A stretch of DNA of 64,000 bases. It comes from Puccinia triticina. Lineage: Eukaryota; Basidiomycota; Pucciniomycetes; Pucciniales; Pucciniaceae. Below are positions 42,748-52,689 of the stretch, piece after piece. The position numbers and the translations under genes were made by a program. The notes under the pieces are model-generated. The model did not search any database, was not told where the DNA came from, and was given only the letters and a program-made list of their open reading frames with translations. The DNA lies in assembly GCF_026914185.1 (NCBI RefSeq), contig NC_070559.1, positions 3,880,001 through 3,944,000 of the forward strand. The letters are read 5' to 3'. Position 1 is the stretch's first letter, and every line of letters begins with the position of its first letter.

Positions 42748-45536
42748 GGGGAGTTGATCCGTTAGTCGGCAGTCTGGCGTCTCGAATTCTGTTTGATGGA
42801 TCAACTCCCCCTCTAGAGACTTCAATTTCAAATCCTAGTTTTGTTCTTTCCGATTCACCGCCGTGCACTTCAGTTCCGATCTTAGAAAACACTAAAAACC
42901 AAAAACATCAGCAAAACGAAAAAACTACCAAAAACATCCCACTTTCCGATTTCTATTCTCCGTTTCGTTTACCCACCAAATCCGTCTTATTTGATCCTTC
43001 AAGAAGGGCTCGACACGCCCGCAATTCTAGCGCGACGGGGCTCGGCAAGCAGGGTTTTTCCGTGGGGGCACAGAATCCAGAAGTAAGTCCCCTTCCCTGT
43101 ATGCACCCCCGGGTAGATACTACCGCACTTTCAAAAACATTACCATGTGCCACACACGTGAGCGATCGGTCGGAATTTTGCTTTCTCCCCGCTCTAGGCA
43201 CATCATCCTCCCGCACCATCTCGGCGCATCAACCTCGTCTCCGAAAAGAGACTAAACTATTCTCCGATCCTTCTCTCCGCAATGAGAATAAACTAGTGTC
43301 GTACTTTGTGGCCCTCCGCGACAAGGTTAAACTAGGCCTGTCTGCAATGACCCTCCGCAATGAGGCTAAACTTCCAAGCCTCCGCGACAAGGATAAACTA
43401 AAGATCCTCCGCAATGAGGTGAAACTATTCGCTTCAAGTATGGAAATTCGGGTGGATGTGGAGGAACAAGGTGTACCGTGGAGGAATCGGAGACTAGAAG
43501 TAAGTTCTCTCCGATTATGCACCTCCGGGCGTGATGCTCCAAACGTTGTTGAAGCTCTACCTTGTGCCACTTTCGTGAGCCGTTCTCCGCCATCCGGGTT
43601 TTCTTACGCAGACAAGGTTCCTTTCGAGGATTTTTTGGAGCTACGGACGTGGAGCTTGCTCCAGAGCTGCCTTGGTGCTCATTCTCAATCCGTGCTCTTG
43701 GGCGCCTGGAAAGCCGGAGAATTCGCGGTATTCGCGACGAAGTACAAACCGGTCTCTCGGAAAGTCAAGCCTATCAATCAGCCAATGCCGCAATCTCTCA
43801 ACCCCCCACTCCGGAGGCCTCCCCTATCTCGAGATCCTTACCAACCTCTTCCTCGCTCGTTGGCGGGCCCTTTCCTTCCAAAGGGGCGCGTCACCGCCGA
43901 TTTTCTCCAAGTAGTGAATTTTGGGCCAGATGGCTGGCTTTGGCCGGACGAATTGAACCTCATCAAGAACGTTTTAGCCGAGCGTAACCAGTCGATCGCT
44001 TTTGATGAGTCGGAGCGTGGGCTGCTCAAGGAGTCGTACGGACTTCCCTACATAATCCCGGTCGTCGAACACGAGCCCTGGCAGAAGAAGCGCATCCCAA
44101 TACCCGCGGCGAAGCTGGACGAGTACACCAGGATCCTGAGGGAGCGAGTCCGCACCGGGTTGTACGAGCAATCCACCTCGTCGTATTCGAGCCCGGTGTT
44201 CTGCGTCCTCAAATCAAACGGGAAGCTCAGGATCGTCCATGATCTTCAACCTCTGAACAAGGTTACCGTAAAGGACGCCGGAGTTCCCCCGGCTACCAAA
44301 GATTTTGTTGAGTCTTTCTCAGGTCGGGTTTGCTACGGGCTTGGGGATATCTTGGGCGGTTACGATGAGCGCGCCCTTGATCCAATCTCACGCCCTTTGG
44401 CGACTTTTGATACGCCTCTGGGCCGGTTCCAGCTGACGCGCCTCCCGCAGGGCGCCACCAACTCTGTCGCTGTCTATCAAGCGCAGATGATGTGGGTCCT
44501 GCAGGAGGAGATTCTGGATCACGCCGGGGTATTCATCGATGATGGGGGCATCAAGGGCCCCGTTTCGGATTACAATAACGAAGTTCTGTCGTGGCATCCT
44601 GGGGTACGGCGCTTTGTGTGGGAATACGCTACTACCCTGGAATGGGTGCTCTTTCGGATTAAGGAGGCGGGGTTGACGGTGTCCGCCACGAAACTAGCGG
44701 CTTGTGTGCCGGCTCTGGAGATCGTCGGCCACGTCGTGTGCAAGGAGGGCCGTCGAATGGCGAAGAGCAAGATTAACAAGATCCTGAGCTGGCCAACTCC
44801 ATCGGACGCGACTGAGGTCCGCGGGTTTTTAGGAGTAGTCGTGTACGTGCGGATATTTATCCCCGCGCTTTCACAAATTTGTGTTCCCCTTCGGCGGCTG
44901 ACTCGTAAGTACGCTCCATTTGTCTGGACCGAGGATTGCGAGGTCGCTTTCCAGCGACTTAAAGCGGTCGTGGGTAGGGACATTGTGTTGGCAAAGGTGG
45001 CGTACGGACCCGACGCGGGGAAGCTCAAACTTGCCGTTGACTCTAGCTATCACGCCGTAGGGGCCGTTCTTACTCAACAAGATGCTAGTGGCGCCGACAG
45101 ACCGGCCCTTTACGAATCTCTGCTGTTCTCCGACGTCGAATCGCGCTACTCCCAGCCTAAACTGGAGCTTTGCGGTGTTGCGCGGATTCTCAAGAAGCTG
45201 CAGATTGTCTTGTGGGGGCAGCACTTCGAGCTCCTCGTCGACGCGCAGTCCCTCGTGCAAATGATCAACGCGCCCAGTCTACCCAACGCTCCGATGACGC
45301 GCTGGGTTTCTTTTATCCATCTTTTCTCTTTTGACATCTCTCACCGTCCGGGTAAATCTTTTACCATGCCAGACGGACTGTCTCGAAGACCGCAAGGCGA
45401 CGGCGATTCCGACCCACCTTCATCAGAGTTCGACGAGGAGGCACCTGTCATCCGGCCTGTGTCGTCTTTCTCGGTTACCGAGCCGCCACCTTACATTGGC
45501 TTCCAAGAGGGTTTCTGGCGGCAGTTGGAGGACTAA
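42744..45536 (+). CDS. pol: Reverse transcriptase and RNase H (pol part 1)
   Basis: 930 codons from an ATG overlapping the protease stop; termination-reinitiation is one way it could be expressed. Codons 1 to about 400 are a poorly conserved region holding two intron-like modules and a six-copy 20-nt repeat. RT follows: LYEQSTSSYSSPVFCVLKSN, LRIVHDLQPLNKVTV, TRLPQGATNS and the catalytic VFIDDGGI (FIDD form of the YxDD box), then VGHVVCKEG and the WPTPSDATEVRGFLG thumb. RNase H: KLAVDSSYHAVGAVL (Asp), PKLELCGV (Glu), ELLVDAQSLVQM (Asp). It ends at TAA 45534-45536. The next codons continue pol in the same frame, and the related element at 61200 has a sense codon there, so the TAA is a nonsense change in this copy. 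Confidence 0.92.
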   Translation: MRGVDPLVGSLASRILFDGSTPPLETSISNPSFVLSDSPPCTSVPILENTKNQKHQQNEKTTKNIPLSDFYSPFRLPTKSVLFDPSRRARHARNSSATGLGKQGFSVGAQNPEVSPLPCMHPRVDTTALSKTLPCATHVSDRSEFCFLPALGTSSSRTISAHQPRLRKETKLFSDPSLRNENKLVSYFVALRDKVKLGLSAMTLRNEAKLPSLRDKDKLKILRNEVKLFASSMEIRVDVEEQGVPWRNRRLEVSSLRLCTSGRDAPNVVEALPCATFVSRSPPSGFSYADKVPFEDFLELRTWSLLQSCLGAHSQSVLLGAWKAGEFAVFATKYKPVSRKVKPINQPMPQSLNPPLRRPPLSRDPYQPLPRSLAGPFLPKGRVTADFLQVVNFGPDGWLWPDELNLIKNVLAERNQSIAFDESERGLLKESYGLPYIIPVVEHEPWQKKRIPIPAAKLDEYTRILRERVRTGLYEQSTSSYSSPVFCVLKSNGKLRIVHDLQPLNKVTVKDAGVPPATKDFVESFSGRVCYGLGDILGGYDERALDPISRPLATFDTPLGRFQLTRLPQGATNSVAVYQAQMMWVLQEEILDHAGVFIDDGGIKGPVSDYNNEVLSWHPGVRRFVWEYATTLEWVLFRIKEAGLTVSATKLAACVPALEIVGHVVCKEGRRMAKSKINKILSWPTPSDATEVRGFLGVVVYVRIFIPALSQICVPLRRLTRKYAPFVWTEDCEVAFQRLKAVVGRDIVLAKVAYGPDAGKLKLAVDSSYHAVGAVLTQQDASGADRPALYESLLFSDVESRYSQPKLELCGVARILKKLQIVLWGQHFELLVDAQSLVQMINAPSLPNAPMTRWVSFIHLFSFDISHRPGKSFTMPDGLSRRPQGDGDSDPPSSEFDEEAPVIRPVSSFSVTEPPPYIGFQEGFWRQLED
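43083..43197 (+). repeat. Intron-like module 2
   Basis: 115 nt from GTAAGTCCCC to CCGCTCTAG. Shared blocks: TATGCACC, ACATTACCATGTGCCAC and CGTGAGC. It lies inside the pre-RT part of the pol frame; removing it would put the following sequence into a frame that stops at about 43297. Confidence 0.55.
43239..43426 (+). repeat. Six copies of a 20-bp repeat in the pre-RT region
   Basis: Copies of CTCCGCAATGAGGCTAAACT or close variants start at 43239, 43275, 43314, 43353, 43380 and 43407. In frame they encode L-R-N/D-E/K-x-K-L. One copy is also present in the decayed relative (minus strand, about 63330-63350). Confidence 0.85.
43500..43611 (+). repeat. Intron-like module 3, before RT
   Basis: 112 nt from GTAAGTTCTC to TTTTCTTACGCAG, with TATGCACCTCCGGGCGTGAT, CTTGTGCCAC and CGTGAGCCG. 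The relative on the minus strand has an aligned module at about 63135-63253, also GTAAGT..TTTGCAG. Confidence 0.65.
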
Positions 45537-46769
45537 CTCAGGACGTTGGAACGACCCGATGGGCTAGACGCGGTGGCTTATCAGGCGCTGAGGAGGAAAG
45601 CCTTCGATTTCTTTGTGCAGGCGGGACGTCTCATGAAAAGAGGGAGTCCGTTGCCCAGAATTGTGGTCACCCTTCCGAGCAAGCAGGAAGAGATTCTTCG
45701 TCGTCTACACAAGGATCTCGGCCACAGGGGCTCGGCGGAAACCTATCGGCGAGTGGCAGAGCGTTTTTGGTGGCCGGCGTTGAAGAGGTCGGTTCAGTTC
45801 TGGTGCCGAAGCTGCGAGTCCTGCCAGAAGAGGGACTTGCGACGGCCAATGGAAAGGCGCTACCCGACGGGCGAGCGCACACTGTTTGTTCGAGTTTCCA
45901 TGGACGTCGTACACATCAAGGCTAGCGGCGCGAAGTACCTTATCGTCGCACGTGACGATTTTTTGGGCTGGGTGGAAGCGAAATTCCTGAACAACATCAC
46001 CTCTGAGGCTGTCGCTGCGTTCCTTCAAGAGCACTGGACCATGCGATACGGTCTGGCGCGCTCATACTCAACTGACGGTGGGTCAGAATTTGGTGGGGCT
46101 CTGGCGGATATGCTCCGGTCTTTGCCGGGCCAGCATTGGGTGTCAACGCCGTATTATCCCGAAGCGCAGGGCATGGTCGAGCGAGGGCACGCGCCTCTCA
46201 AGGCAGCCCTAGTCAAGTTAGCGGGAGAGTCCGGCAAGAACTGTCGAAAGTTCTTACCGTTCGTGCTGTTCGCGGATCGCATCTCCACCAAGCGCACAAC
46301 CGGTTACTCCCCGTACGAGCTGGTGTTTGGACAGCGCGCCGCTCTTCCCATTGATCTGGACATCAAGTCTTTCCTCGGTGTGGACTGGGAGGAGGTGCGC
46401 AATACCTCTGACCTGCTAGTGGCGCGGTCGAAGCAACTCGAGCGCAGTGAAGATTCCCGGCGAGTTGCTTATGACCGAATGATGAAGTCTTGGGCCGAAG
46501 CTATCAGATACTGGCAAGATCGGAGCTCGGATCGGCTGCGCGATTCCCTCATTCCCGGAACGCTAGTCCTTGCTTACAATCGGTCGTTGGAGGTCCAGTG
46601 GGGCCAGCTCTTTGCCCATAAATGGAACGGGCCCTATCGGATCGTCAAGCAGGTCGAGGGCGGCTCTTATGTCCTTTCGGAGCTTGATGGAACGGAACTC
46701 AAGCGTCGGTTCGCGGCGGATCAGGTCAAGCGGTACTTTCCGCGCGGGGGCATTACTGACCAGAAGTAA
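45537..46769 (+). CDS. Integrase (pol part 2, after the TAA)
   Basis: Same frame as RT, separated only by TAA 45534-45536; no local ATG, so it is probably not made in this copy. N-terminal HHCC finger: LHKDLGHRGSAETYRR...WCRSCESCQKR. Catalytic core: VSMDVVHIKASG (first Asp), YSTDGGSEFGG (second Asp), YYPEAQGMVERGHAPL (Glu), that is, DDE. The C-terminal part has LEVQWGQLFAHKWNGPYRI and YVLSELDGTELKRRFAADQ, the usual Ty3/gypsy integrase tail (GPY/F-like). No chromodomain is seen. It inserts the cDNA into the genome; the 4-bp CCGG duplication reflects its stagger. Confidence 0.9.
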   Translation, partial: LRTLERPDGLDAVAYQALRRKAFDFFVQAGRLMKRGSPLPRIVVTLPSKQEEILRRLHKDLGHRGSAETYRRVAERFWWPALKRSVQFWCRSCESCQKRDLRRPMERRYPTGERTLFVRVSMDVVHIKASGAKYLIVARDDFLGWVEAKFLNNITSEAVAAFLQEHWTMRYGLARSYSTDGGSEFGGALADMLRSLPGQHWVSTPYYPEAQGMVERGHAPLKAALVKLAGESGKNCRKFLPFVLFADRISTKRTTGYSPYELVFGQRAALPIDLDIKSFLGVDWEEVRNTSDLLVARSKQLERSEDSRRVAYDRMMKSWAEAIRYWQDRSSDRLRDSLIPGTLVLAYNRSLEVQWGQLFAHKWNGPYRIVKQVEGGSYVLSELDGTELKRRFAADQVKRYFPRGGITDQK

Positions 46770-46879
46770 GTCCCCCTCCTTAGTATGCACCTCGGGTCCT
46801 ACTACTCCGTTTGTTGTAAGCATTACTTTAGCCACTGTCGTGAGCCATGCGCGGGACCCGTTTGCTTTTCTTCCTTCAG
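46766..46879 (+). repeat. Intron-like module 4, at the end of integrase
   Basis: 114 nt from GTAAGTCCCCCTCC to TTTCTTCCTTCAG, with TATGCACCTCGGG, AAGCATTACTTTAGCCACTG and CGTGAGCC. Its first bases overlap the last integrase codons (TAA at 46767). The minus-strand relative has the matching module at about 59935-60026. Confidence 0.65.
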
Positions 46880-46914
46880 TTTACGGCGAGGAACGGGGCA
46901 GTCTAGGGACAGAC

Positions 46915-46931
46915 TGTAAATGGTGGGGTGA
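46915..46931 (+). promoter_or_regulatory. Polypurine tract
   Basis: A G/A-rich run (TAAATGGTGGGGTGA) immediately before the 3' LTR, at the expected site for plus-strand priming. The decayed relative has AAATGGGATGGGGA in the same place. Confidence 0.65.
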
Positions 46932-47736
46932 TGTGGTGGCCAAAACGGTAGTCAGCTTCAAATTTCGAGATCAGCCCTCAAGATCCTCAAGATCAAGACC
47001 CAAGCTTCAAGGCCCAACCCTCAAGATTCCCTCAGTTTCTCTCAGATTCATTTTCTTCCTCCTTTCCCACTCTCTTCATTTTTCACTTCCAACTCCTCCC
47101 CCTTCTCACTCACTTATCTTCACATTTCTTGGTCCTAACACAGATTATCTGTGGGTTTATTTTGTTATTTTGATTTGCTTGTTTTTGTTTCTTCTGGCTC
47201 TGTTTCCCTCTCTTTTCCTCTCTGTCAGGTTTTTTATTTTTCTGGATTATTTTCTTCTCTCACTCTTCCATTTATCATGTCTCACCTATTTGTCTGTTTT
47301 CTGCTTCATTTTTGTGTTGTGTTTCCTTTCTTCTTTTCTGTTGTCTTTGGTGTGTGCGCGCGCACGGCGCGCGAGGAGATGATGACATGCTTGTGACAGG
47401 CCTCCAGGAATCCAAGTTCCCGGCGAACTTGGAGGATAGGAGGCCATAGCATCCTGTTCTGATCCAAGTCAGGGGTTATCAATAAGATCAATCTTTTTCC
47501 CGAGTCCCGAGTCCGAAGAGTCCGAATCCCAGAGTCCCTGCCAGAATCCACCTTCCCAACAAACCCAAACCGCCGCCGAGGATCCAAACCCCGGCGAAAC
47601 AAATCAAAACCACTCCACAACAGCTATCACCTCGAATCCCCTACAACTCTTTTCCGGACCATCCGTGAGGGCAGTCACTCGACACCTTTTCCCCTCCCAG
47701 CGCTGCCGCCGGCCTAGCACCGGACGGAGCTCCATA
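46932..47736 (+). repeat. 3' LTR, 805 bp
   Basis: TGTGGTGG...GAGCTCCATA, intact. It differs from the split 5' LTR at eight bases by my count and is followed by CCGG (47737-47740). Confidence 0.95.
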
Positions 47737-47740
47737 CCGG

Positions 47741-48755
47741 TCAAAAACTTAACAAGAAGCTCCCACGCTGCCAACGTTGATGCAACTATGAACATTCTTT
47801 CTCCAATTATCAAAGATTCCTCTTTTGCAAGCCAAGTTTAATAGCTTAGAAAAATTTGTCTTTGATCAAATAGTTAAATGTTTTCACAAAACTACCCGCG
47901 CAACTAATTTGAGTGGTTAAATCAAATTTACTTATATATCAAAATTCACAATAAATTTTCAAAGGTATGCTTAATAGTTTTTTCTTCTTCAAAAATCAGT
48001 CCTTTTTACTAATTTTTGTGAGAATTACAGCTTGAGTGAACGGCGTTGAACTCACAAATTGAGCAAGACGTTGGGAGTCTCTAAAACTGCGGAATCAGGT
48101 GAGCAAACGCAAACCTTTTCCGCAGCTAATAATCAAGCACAGCAGTGTTGTGAAACTGAATTCATCTCACTGATGTAAACAGATCCAGCACTTGCCAGCA
48201 AGATTAGGCACATGGAAAATCCCGGCCAGCAATCCCTCATCAAGAGAATCTCAGCTAGCACCAAAGGTAAGCGGCCGAGTTCTCAAGATGAGTTGACCAG
48301 ATAGTAGCTAACGCTCTATCTTTTTGATCCTAGACAAAACTTTTGAAGACAACCAGACTAACCGCCCCAATACCGCTCAAAGAGCGGGAAAAATGGTTGG
48401 TAAGAGTGTTGCGTTGCAATGTCAAAAAGTGGAAACAAAAGGCCTTAGCTGATGCATTGCTGCCTGGTTGCAGATCACATTGCTCAACTACTGCACTGTT
48501 TCACTGAAGCTAATTGAAGGACAACTCAAGTCAAAAGACTAGATTGAGTAAGGCTGAGCTAAAATACTGAAGAGGAAAGAAATGAAACAACAAGACTGAC
48601 AGTGGCACATTCTACTCTCACAAATCTTCATCTAACAGATAGTGCTTGGATCTTTTGTTTTCTTTCTTTCTTTTATTCTTTCTCTCTCAATCTAGTAGAG
48701 AGCGGCTCTGGTTCTGCTCTTAGGTAAATCTCAGATCCTTAGTTTCTTTCCAATA
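47741..48755. other. Intergenic, with a possible short-exon gene start
   Basis: Mostly AT-rich. Only the weak gene call at 48212 stands out. Confidence 0.4.
48212..48399 (+). CDS. Possible 5' exons of an unknown gene
   Basis: ATG at 48212 starts MENPGQQSLIKRISASTK. The exon ends at 48266 before GTAAGC, and a second exon, 48334-48399 (DKTFEDNQTNRPNTAQ...), follows a TAG acceptor in frame and is itself followed by GTAAGA. Two good splice junctions in frame are the only evidence. No third exon could be found before the repeat element at 48756, so this is a fragment or a false call. Confidence 0.25.
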
Positions 48756-49039
48756 GGGAGGTTCACAATTGCATTTTTGGTTGCTGGTGGCTCCATAAAA
48801 TGTTGCTTGCTGGTGCACAATTTGGGCCATAAAATTACCACCAGAAATGGTAAAACTTTTCTGGTCATCCAGCAGGGACCAGCAAAATTTTAGACTCATG
48901 AGTGAACAGACCGGCACCCCTTCAATACCAGTCATCACCTGGAATGCATACCTCCATCCGATGGCCGGTGATCAACACGGGTCATCGGGTTGAGTACACA
49001 CTCAACTCTTCCCCAACACCGGTGATTGGACACAGGTAA

Positions 49040-49662
49040 GGATTGCCAAGTGAACCCGGGTACCCGCGGCGGGTGCGGGTACCGCCGCTGTTTTTTAGCA
49101 ATTCTGGACACCCGCGATCCCACCCGGCACCCGCGGGTGTTTTTCGCGGGTACCGCGGGTACTTGCAGGGAAGAAATGTGCCTTCTTGATGACCAATGTG
49201 TGCCGGTCATTGAGAGGGAGGTGTGCCTTCTTGATGACCGGTGTGGGCCGGTCATCAAGAGGGAGGGTGCCTTCTCGATGACCGGTGTGTGCCGGTCATC
49301 GAGAGGGCTGAGTGAGACCCTCTCAATGACTGGTCTCTGCCGGTCATCGAGAGGGTTGTGCACCTTCTCGATGACCAATGTGTGCCGGTAATCGAGAGGG
49401 AGGTGTGCCTTCTCAATGACTGGTGTGTGCCGGTCATCAAGGGGGTTGTGTAGCCCTCTCAATGACCAGCACCAACCGGTCATTGAGGGCCTCAAGAGGT
49501 GCTGCAGCACCTTGATCCAAAATACAGTGGCGGGTGTTGACCACGGGTACCCGGGTACCTGGGTTTTTTTTGCCAAATTCCAACACCCGCACCCGCACCC
49601 GGCACCCGCCGTAAGGCCGCGGGTGCCAGGTACCGCCAAACGGGTATCACTTGGCGATCCTT
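49040..49662. mobile_element. Nested inverted-repeat element, GGATTGCCAAGTG ends
   Basis: The left end GGATTGCCAAGTGAACC and right end ATCACTTGGCGATCC are inverted. Both arms are rich in CGGGTACC and ACCCGCACCCG blocks. A single related arm (GATTGCCAAGTGGACCTGGG) occurs at about 58585. A palindrome array fills the centre. Confidence 0.6.
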
Positions 49663-50475
49663 AGACACAGGCACACACCCCACTCAATGACCAACCCGGT
49701 CATCCAGTGGATACACACTCCACTCCATGACCAATTACCCGGTCATCAAGTGCACATACACTCCACTCAATGGCCAGACCGGGTCATCAAGTGGGTACAG
49801 TGTACACACTCCACTCGATGACCCAATTGGGTCATCCGTACCGACTCGATGGCTGGACCGGCTTATTGAGTGGACACATACACTCCACTCGATGGCCGGA
49901 CCGGGTCATCAAGTGGATACACCTCCACTCAATGACCAACCCGGTCATTGAGTGGATAACTACTCCACCGATGGCCGGATCGGTCATTGAGTGGACACAT
50001 ACACTCCACTCGATGACCCGGTCCGGTCATCAAGTGGATAACTACTCCACTCAATGACCCAGTCCGGCCATTGAGTGGATAACTACTCCACTCAATGACC
50101 CGGTCCGGCCATCGAGTGGATAACTGTTCCACTCAATGACCCGGTCTGGCCATTGAGTGGATAACTACTCCACTCAATGGCCAATCCAGTCATTGGTGGA
50201 GTAATCCACTTGATGGCTGATCCGGTCATTGGTGGAGTAATCCACTTGATGGCCAGATCAGGTCATCAATTGGAGTGTATGTGTCCACTCAATGATTTGG
50301 TCTGGCCATTGAGTCGGTACGGATGACCCAATCTGGTCATTGAGGGGAGTGTGTACCCACTCAATGACCCGGTCCGGCCATTGAGTGGAGTAGTTATTCT
50401 CGATGACTGGTAGTGGTGATCCACTCAATGACCCAAAGGTCATCAAGTGGGGTATGTATCCACCCGATGACCGGG
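49170..50475. repeat. Two arrays of short palindromes (GATGACCGG/CCGGTCATC)
   Basis: Array 1 (49170-49495): units such as CTTCTCGATGACCGGTGTG with the complementary half TGCCGGTCATCGAGAGGG. Array 2 (49690-50475): CCACTCAATGACC...GGTCATTGAGTGG units separated by ATAACTACT or ACACATACA. Same design as the array at 28195-29125 but with different flanking words. Confidence 0.8.
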
Positions 50476-50947
50476 TTGATCATTGAGTGGAGTGCATGTA
50501 CATATGGATGTTGGCTGACCCAATGATTGGCCTTTCATCGGAGGTGTATGATAAATACATGCATGATGGCCAGTCTTGACCCGCCCGGGTTCAGTGTGAT
50601 GGGCACCAGTACGTTTCTGTTGCTCAGCCAGCATAAAATCCTCCTGGTGTGAGGTTAAAAAATTTGATTGCGCAGCGTGCGCATCTCTATTGGTGAGGTG
50701 ATAAAATGTTGCTGGTGAAATCCAATTGTGAACCCCCCTAATAAAGTAAAATGTAAATACAATTACTACAAAGTCTCATTGGAAAAAAACTCTCTTATTT
50801 CTTTGAATTCTTTCAATTTTAACCTCTGTTCTTTATTTTAGTAGACTGATATGCATATGATTTGTAGAATTAAACAAGAGTTTCCAGAGGCAAGAGGATC
50901 TGGATCTGGTTGGGATTCAATGACAGCTTCCTGGTGAGAAGAACTAA

Positions 50948-51291
50948 GAGCAACTCCACCGCGGGTGCTATCTGACATTTAGCTCCAAGGATGACAAATT
51001 TGAGGGCCACCCGGGTTGCTATCTGGGGTTTTAGGAGCCTCAGAAGCTCAGGTGGTGCCAAACATAGCAACACCTGAGCTCCCAAATAGCTCCTGTGACA
51101 TCTCACCACCCCCTCCCCCCCCACACACACACCCAAACCCCACCCACTACTGCACTTGGGGCTTGGTGAAAGCTGAGTTTAGCTCTCAGGATAGCTCCCA
51201 CACAGTGGGTGCCGCAGTAGGTTGCAGCAGCTTGGGAGCTAAACATGGCAAACTTTTAGCACTGCCGAAAGCTCCTGCGGTGGAGTTGCTC
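50948..51291. mobile_element. MITE with GAGCAACTCCACCG ends and TAA duplication
   Basis: GAGCAACTCCACCGC at the left, GCGGTGGAGTTGCTC at the right, TAA at 50945-50947 and 51292-51294. A 3-bp TWA duplication fits PIF/Harbinger-type MITEs. An inner palindrome (GCTCAGGTGGTG...AACACCTGAGCTC) lies at about 51030-51080. Confidence 0.7.
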
Positions 51292-52689
51292 TAAATGGTG
51301 TGGTATTGGCTAGGAAATACACTGCAACATAAATAATGGAGAAAATGCTTTGACATGTTTTGCCATGTATTTCTTAACCAATACCAGACCATTCAGCTCT
51401 TCTAGTTTGTTTGATCCCCCAGGAATCTGTTGCCAAATCCAAACCAGAACCAGATCCACTTGCCTCCAGAAACTCCTGTTTGATTCTACAAATAGGTGTA
51501 TGTATATTGGATGACAGCCTGTCAATTCTGGGAGTCTCCCAGAAAATAATTTAGACTTCCCAAATGTAAAAGGCTCAATATCTGGTGCTGTCATCCTGCT
51601 TCTGTATATTTCACACCTGAGCCTCTAAAAAGCCAGGACAGGCCAGGATTCAAATTGTAATGAACCATACAGATTGGACACTGAGAGGCTATGTAGCATC
51701 CTCTGCTTGATGACCTGTCTGTTTGGGTCATCAAGAGGATAGGATACTCCCTTAATGACTAGTCTCTCCCGCTTGTCAAGAGGAGTACACTACCCTCTTG
51801 ATATCCAGCCCAGATTGCATTTAGGGCAGTGCTTTCTGCTCTTGATAGCCAGTAAAACTGGCCATCAATGGGAGTAAATACTCCCCTCAGCATTTCCCTT
51901 GATAATTTACACATTGGTCATCAAGGGGGACATGTGTTCTGCTCTGCATGGCCAGTCCTTGAGAGTGAAAAAAACTGTAATGCTATCCTCTTGATGACCG
52001 GTGTAGGCTGGTCATCAAGAGTATTGTGTATGTGCTCCCCTCAATGGCCGGAACCAACTGGTCATAGAGGGGAGTTGGATTGTCCTTGAGGTGATATTGG
52101 GTGTGATGTGTAGATCTCCAACCAGAGGACATCATTTTCAGAATTTTGATGGAACCCTTGTGTAAATTAAGACTGAGGAAAATTCTGGATTTTCCTTCTA
52201 ACTGGACATCTGCGAGGGCCCCAGAACCAATTGGACCCATTGGTCTATCAAAATCAAGAAAAGAGTTGAAAATTAGTGAAAAGGAATGAATTTTGAAGAA
52301 AAAGAAAGAAAAACTATTGACCAGACCTTTGAAGATGCATCTCAAATTTTGATGTATAAGTAAACTTGATTTAATAACTGAAATTGGTTGTGTGGGTGGT
52401 TTTTGTGACAAAATTTAACTAATTTGTCAGAATTTTGGCCTTCTTCTCCACTCACATCCTCTTTCCTTTTTCCATCACTAATGAGTGATGCACAACCCCC
52501 CCCCCCCCCCCTTTACAAATCCTCATTTTCCATCACATTGTGTGATATATCTCTTTTATCCATCAATAAGTTCTGAAGTTATCTTTCCATTAATGATTTT
52601 TAATGTCTCCACTTTTCCATTGAAAAGTGTCAATGCCTCCTTTCATGTATTGAGTTTATCTTTAGCATATGTGTATTGTTTTCTCCATC
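51292..52689. other. Repeat-rich spacer, no gene
   Basis: Contains the small repeat at 51507-51597 (relative of 411-546), then a loose cluster of the same ACCGGTCATC-type palindromes at about 51680-52080, and a C homopolymer at about 52497-52510. No gene was recognised. Confidence 0.5.

Larger units (their letters stand above)
30999..47736 (+). mobile_element. Ty3/gypsy LTR retrotransposon, 5' LTR split by hAT copy 2
   Basis: CCGG at 30995-30998 and 47737-47740 is the probable 4-bp target duplication. Both LTRs start TGTGGTGG and end CCATA. Removing the hAT and one 7-bp duplication leaves a 5' LTR of 805 bp (706 + 99), the same length as the 3' LTR. I count eight substitutions between them (about 1%), so insertion is fairly recent. 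The internal part has a tRNA-Tyr primer site, gag, protease, RT-RNase H, integrase and a purine tract before the 3' LTR. The order PR-RT-RH-IN is that of Ty3/gypsy. Pol is interrupted by one TAA, so this copy is probably not autonomous. Confidence 0.93.
48756..50738. mobile_element. TA-flanked inverted-repeat element packed with palindrome arrays
   Basis: GGGAGGTTCACAATTG at the left and CAATTGTGAACCCCCC at the right are inverted, with TA at 48754-48755 and at 50739-50740. The ends fit a Tc1/mariner-type MITE or foldback element of 1983 bp. Inside lie two palindrome arrays (49170-49495 and about 49690-50475) and a nested inverted-repeat element (about 49040-49662). No transposase was found. 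Confidence 0.65.

Noticed and set aside
48935..49639. 234-aa minus-strand ORF with repeated MTGTHRSSRR-like segments
   Set aside because: Translation of the palindrome array; no splice or family support.
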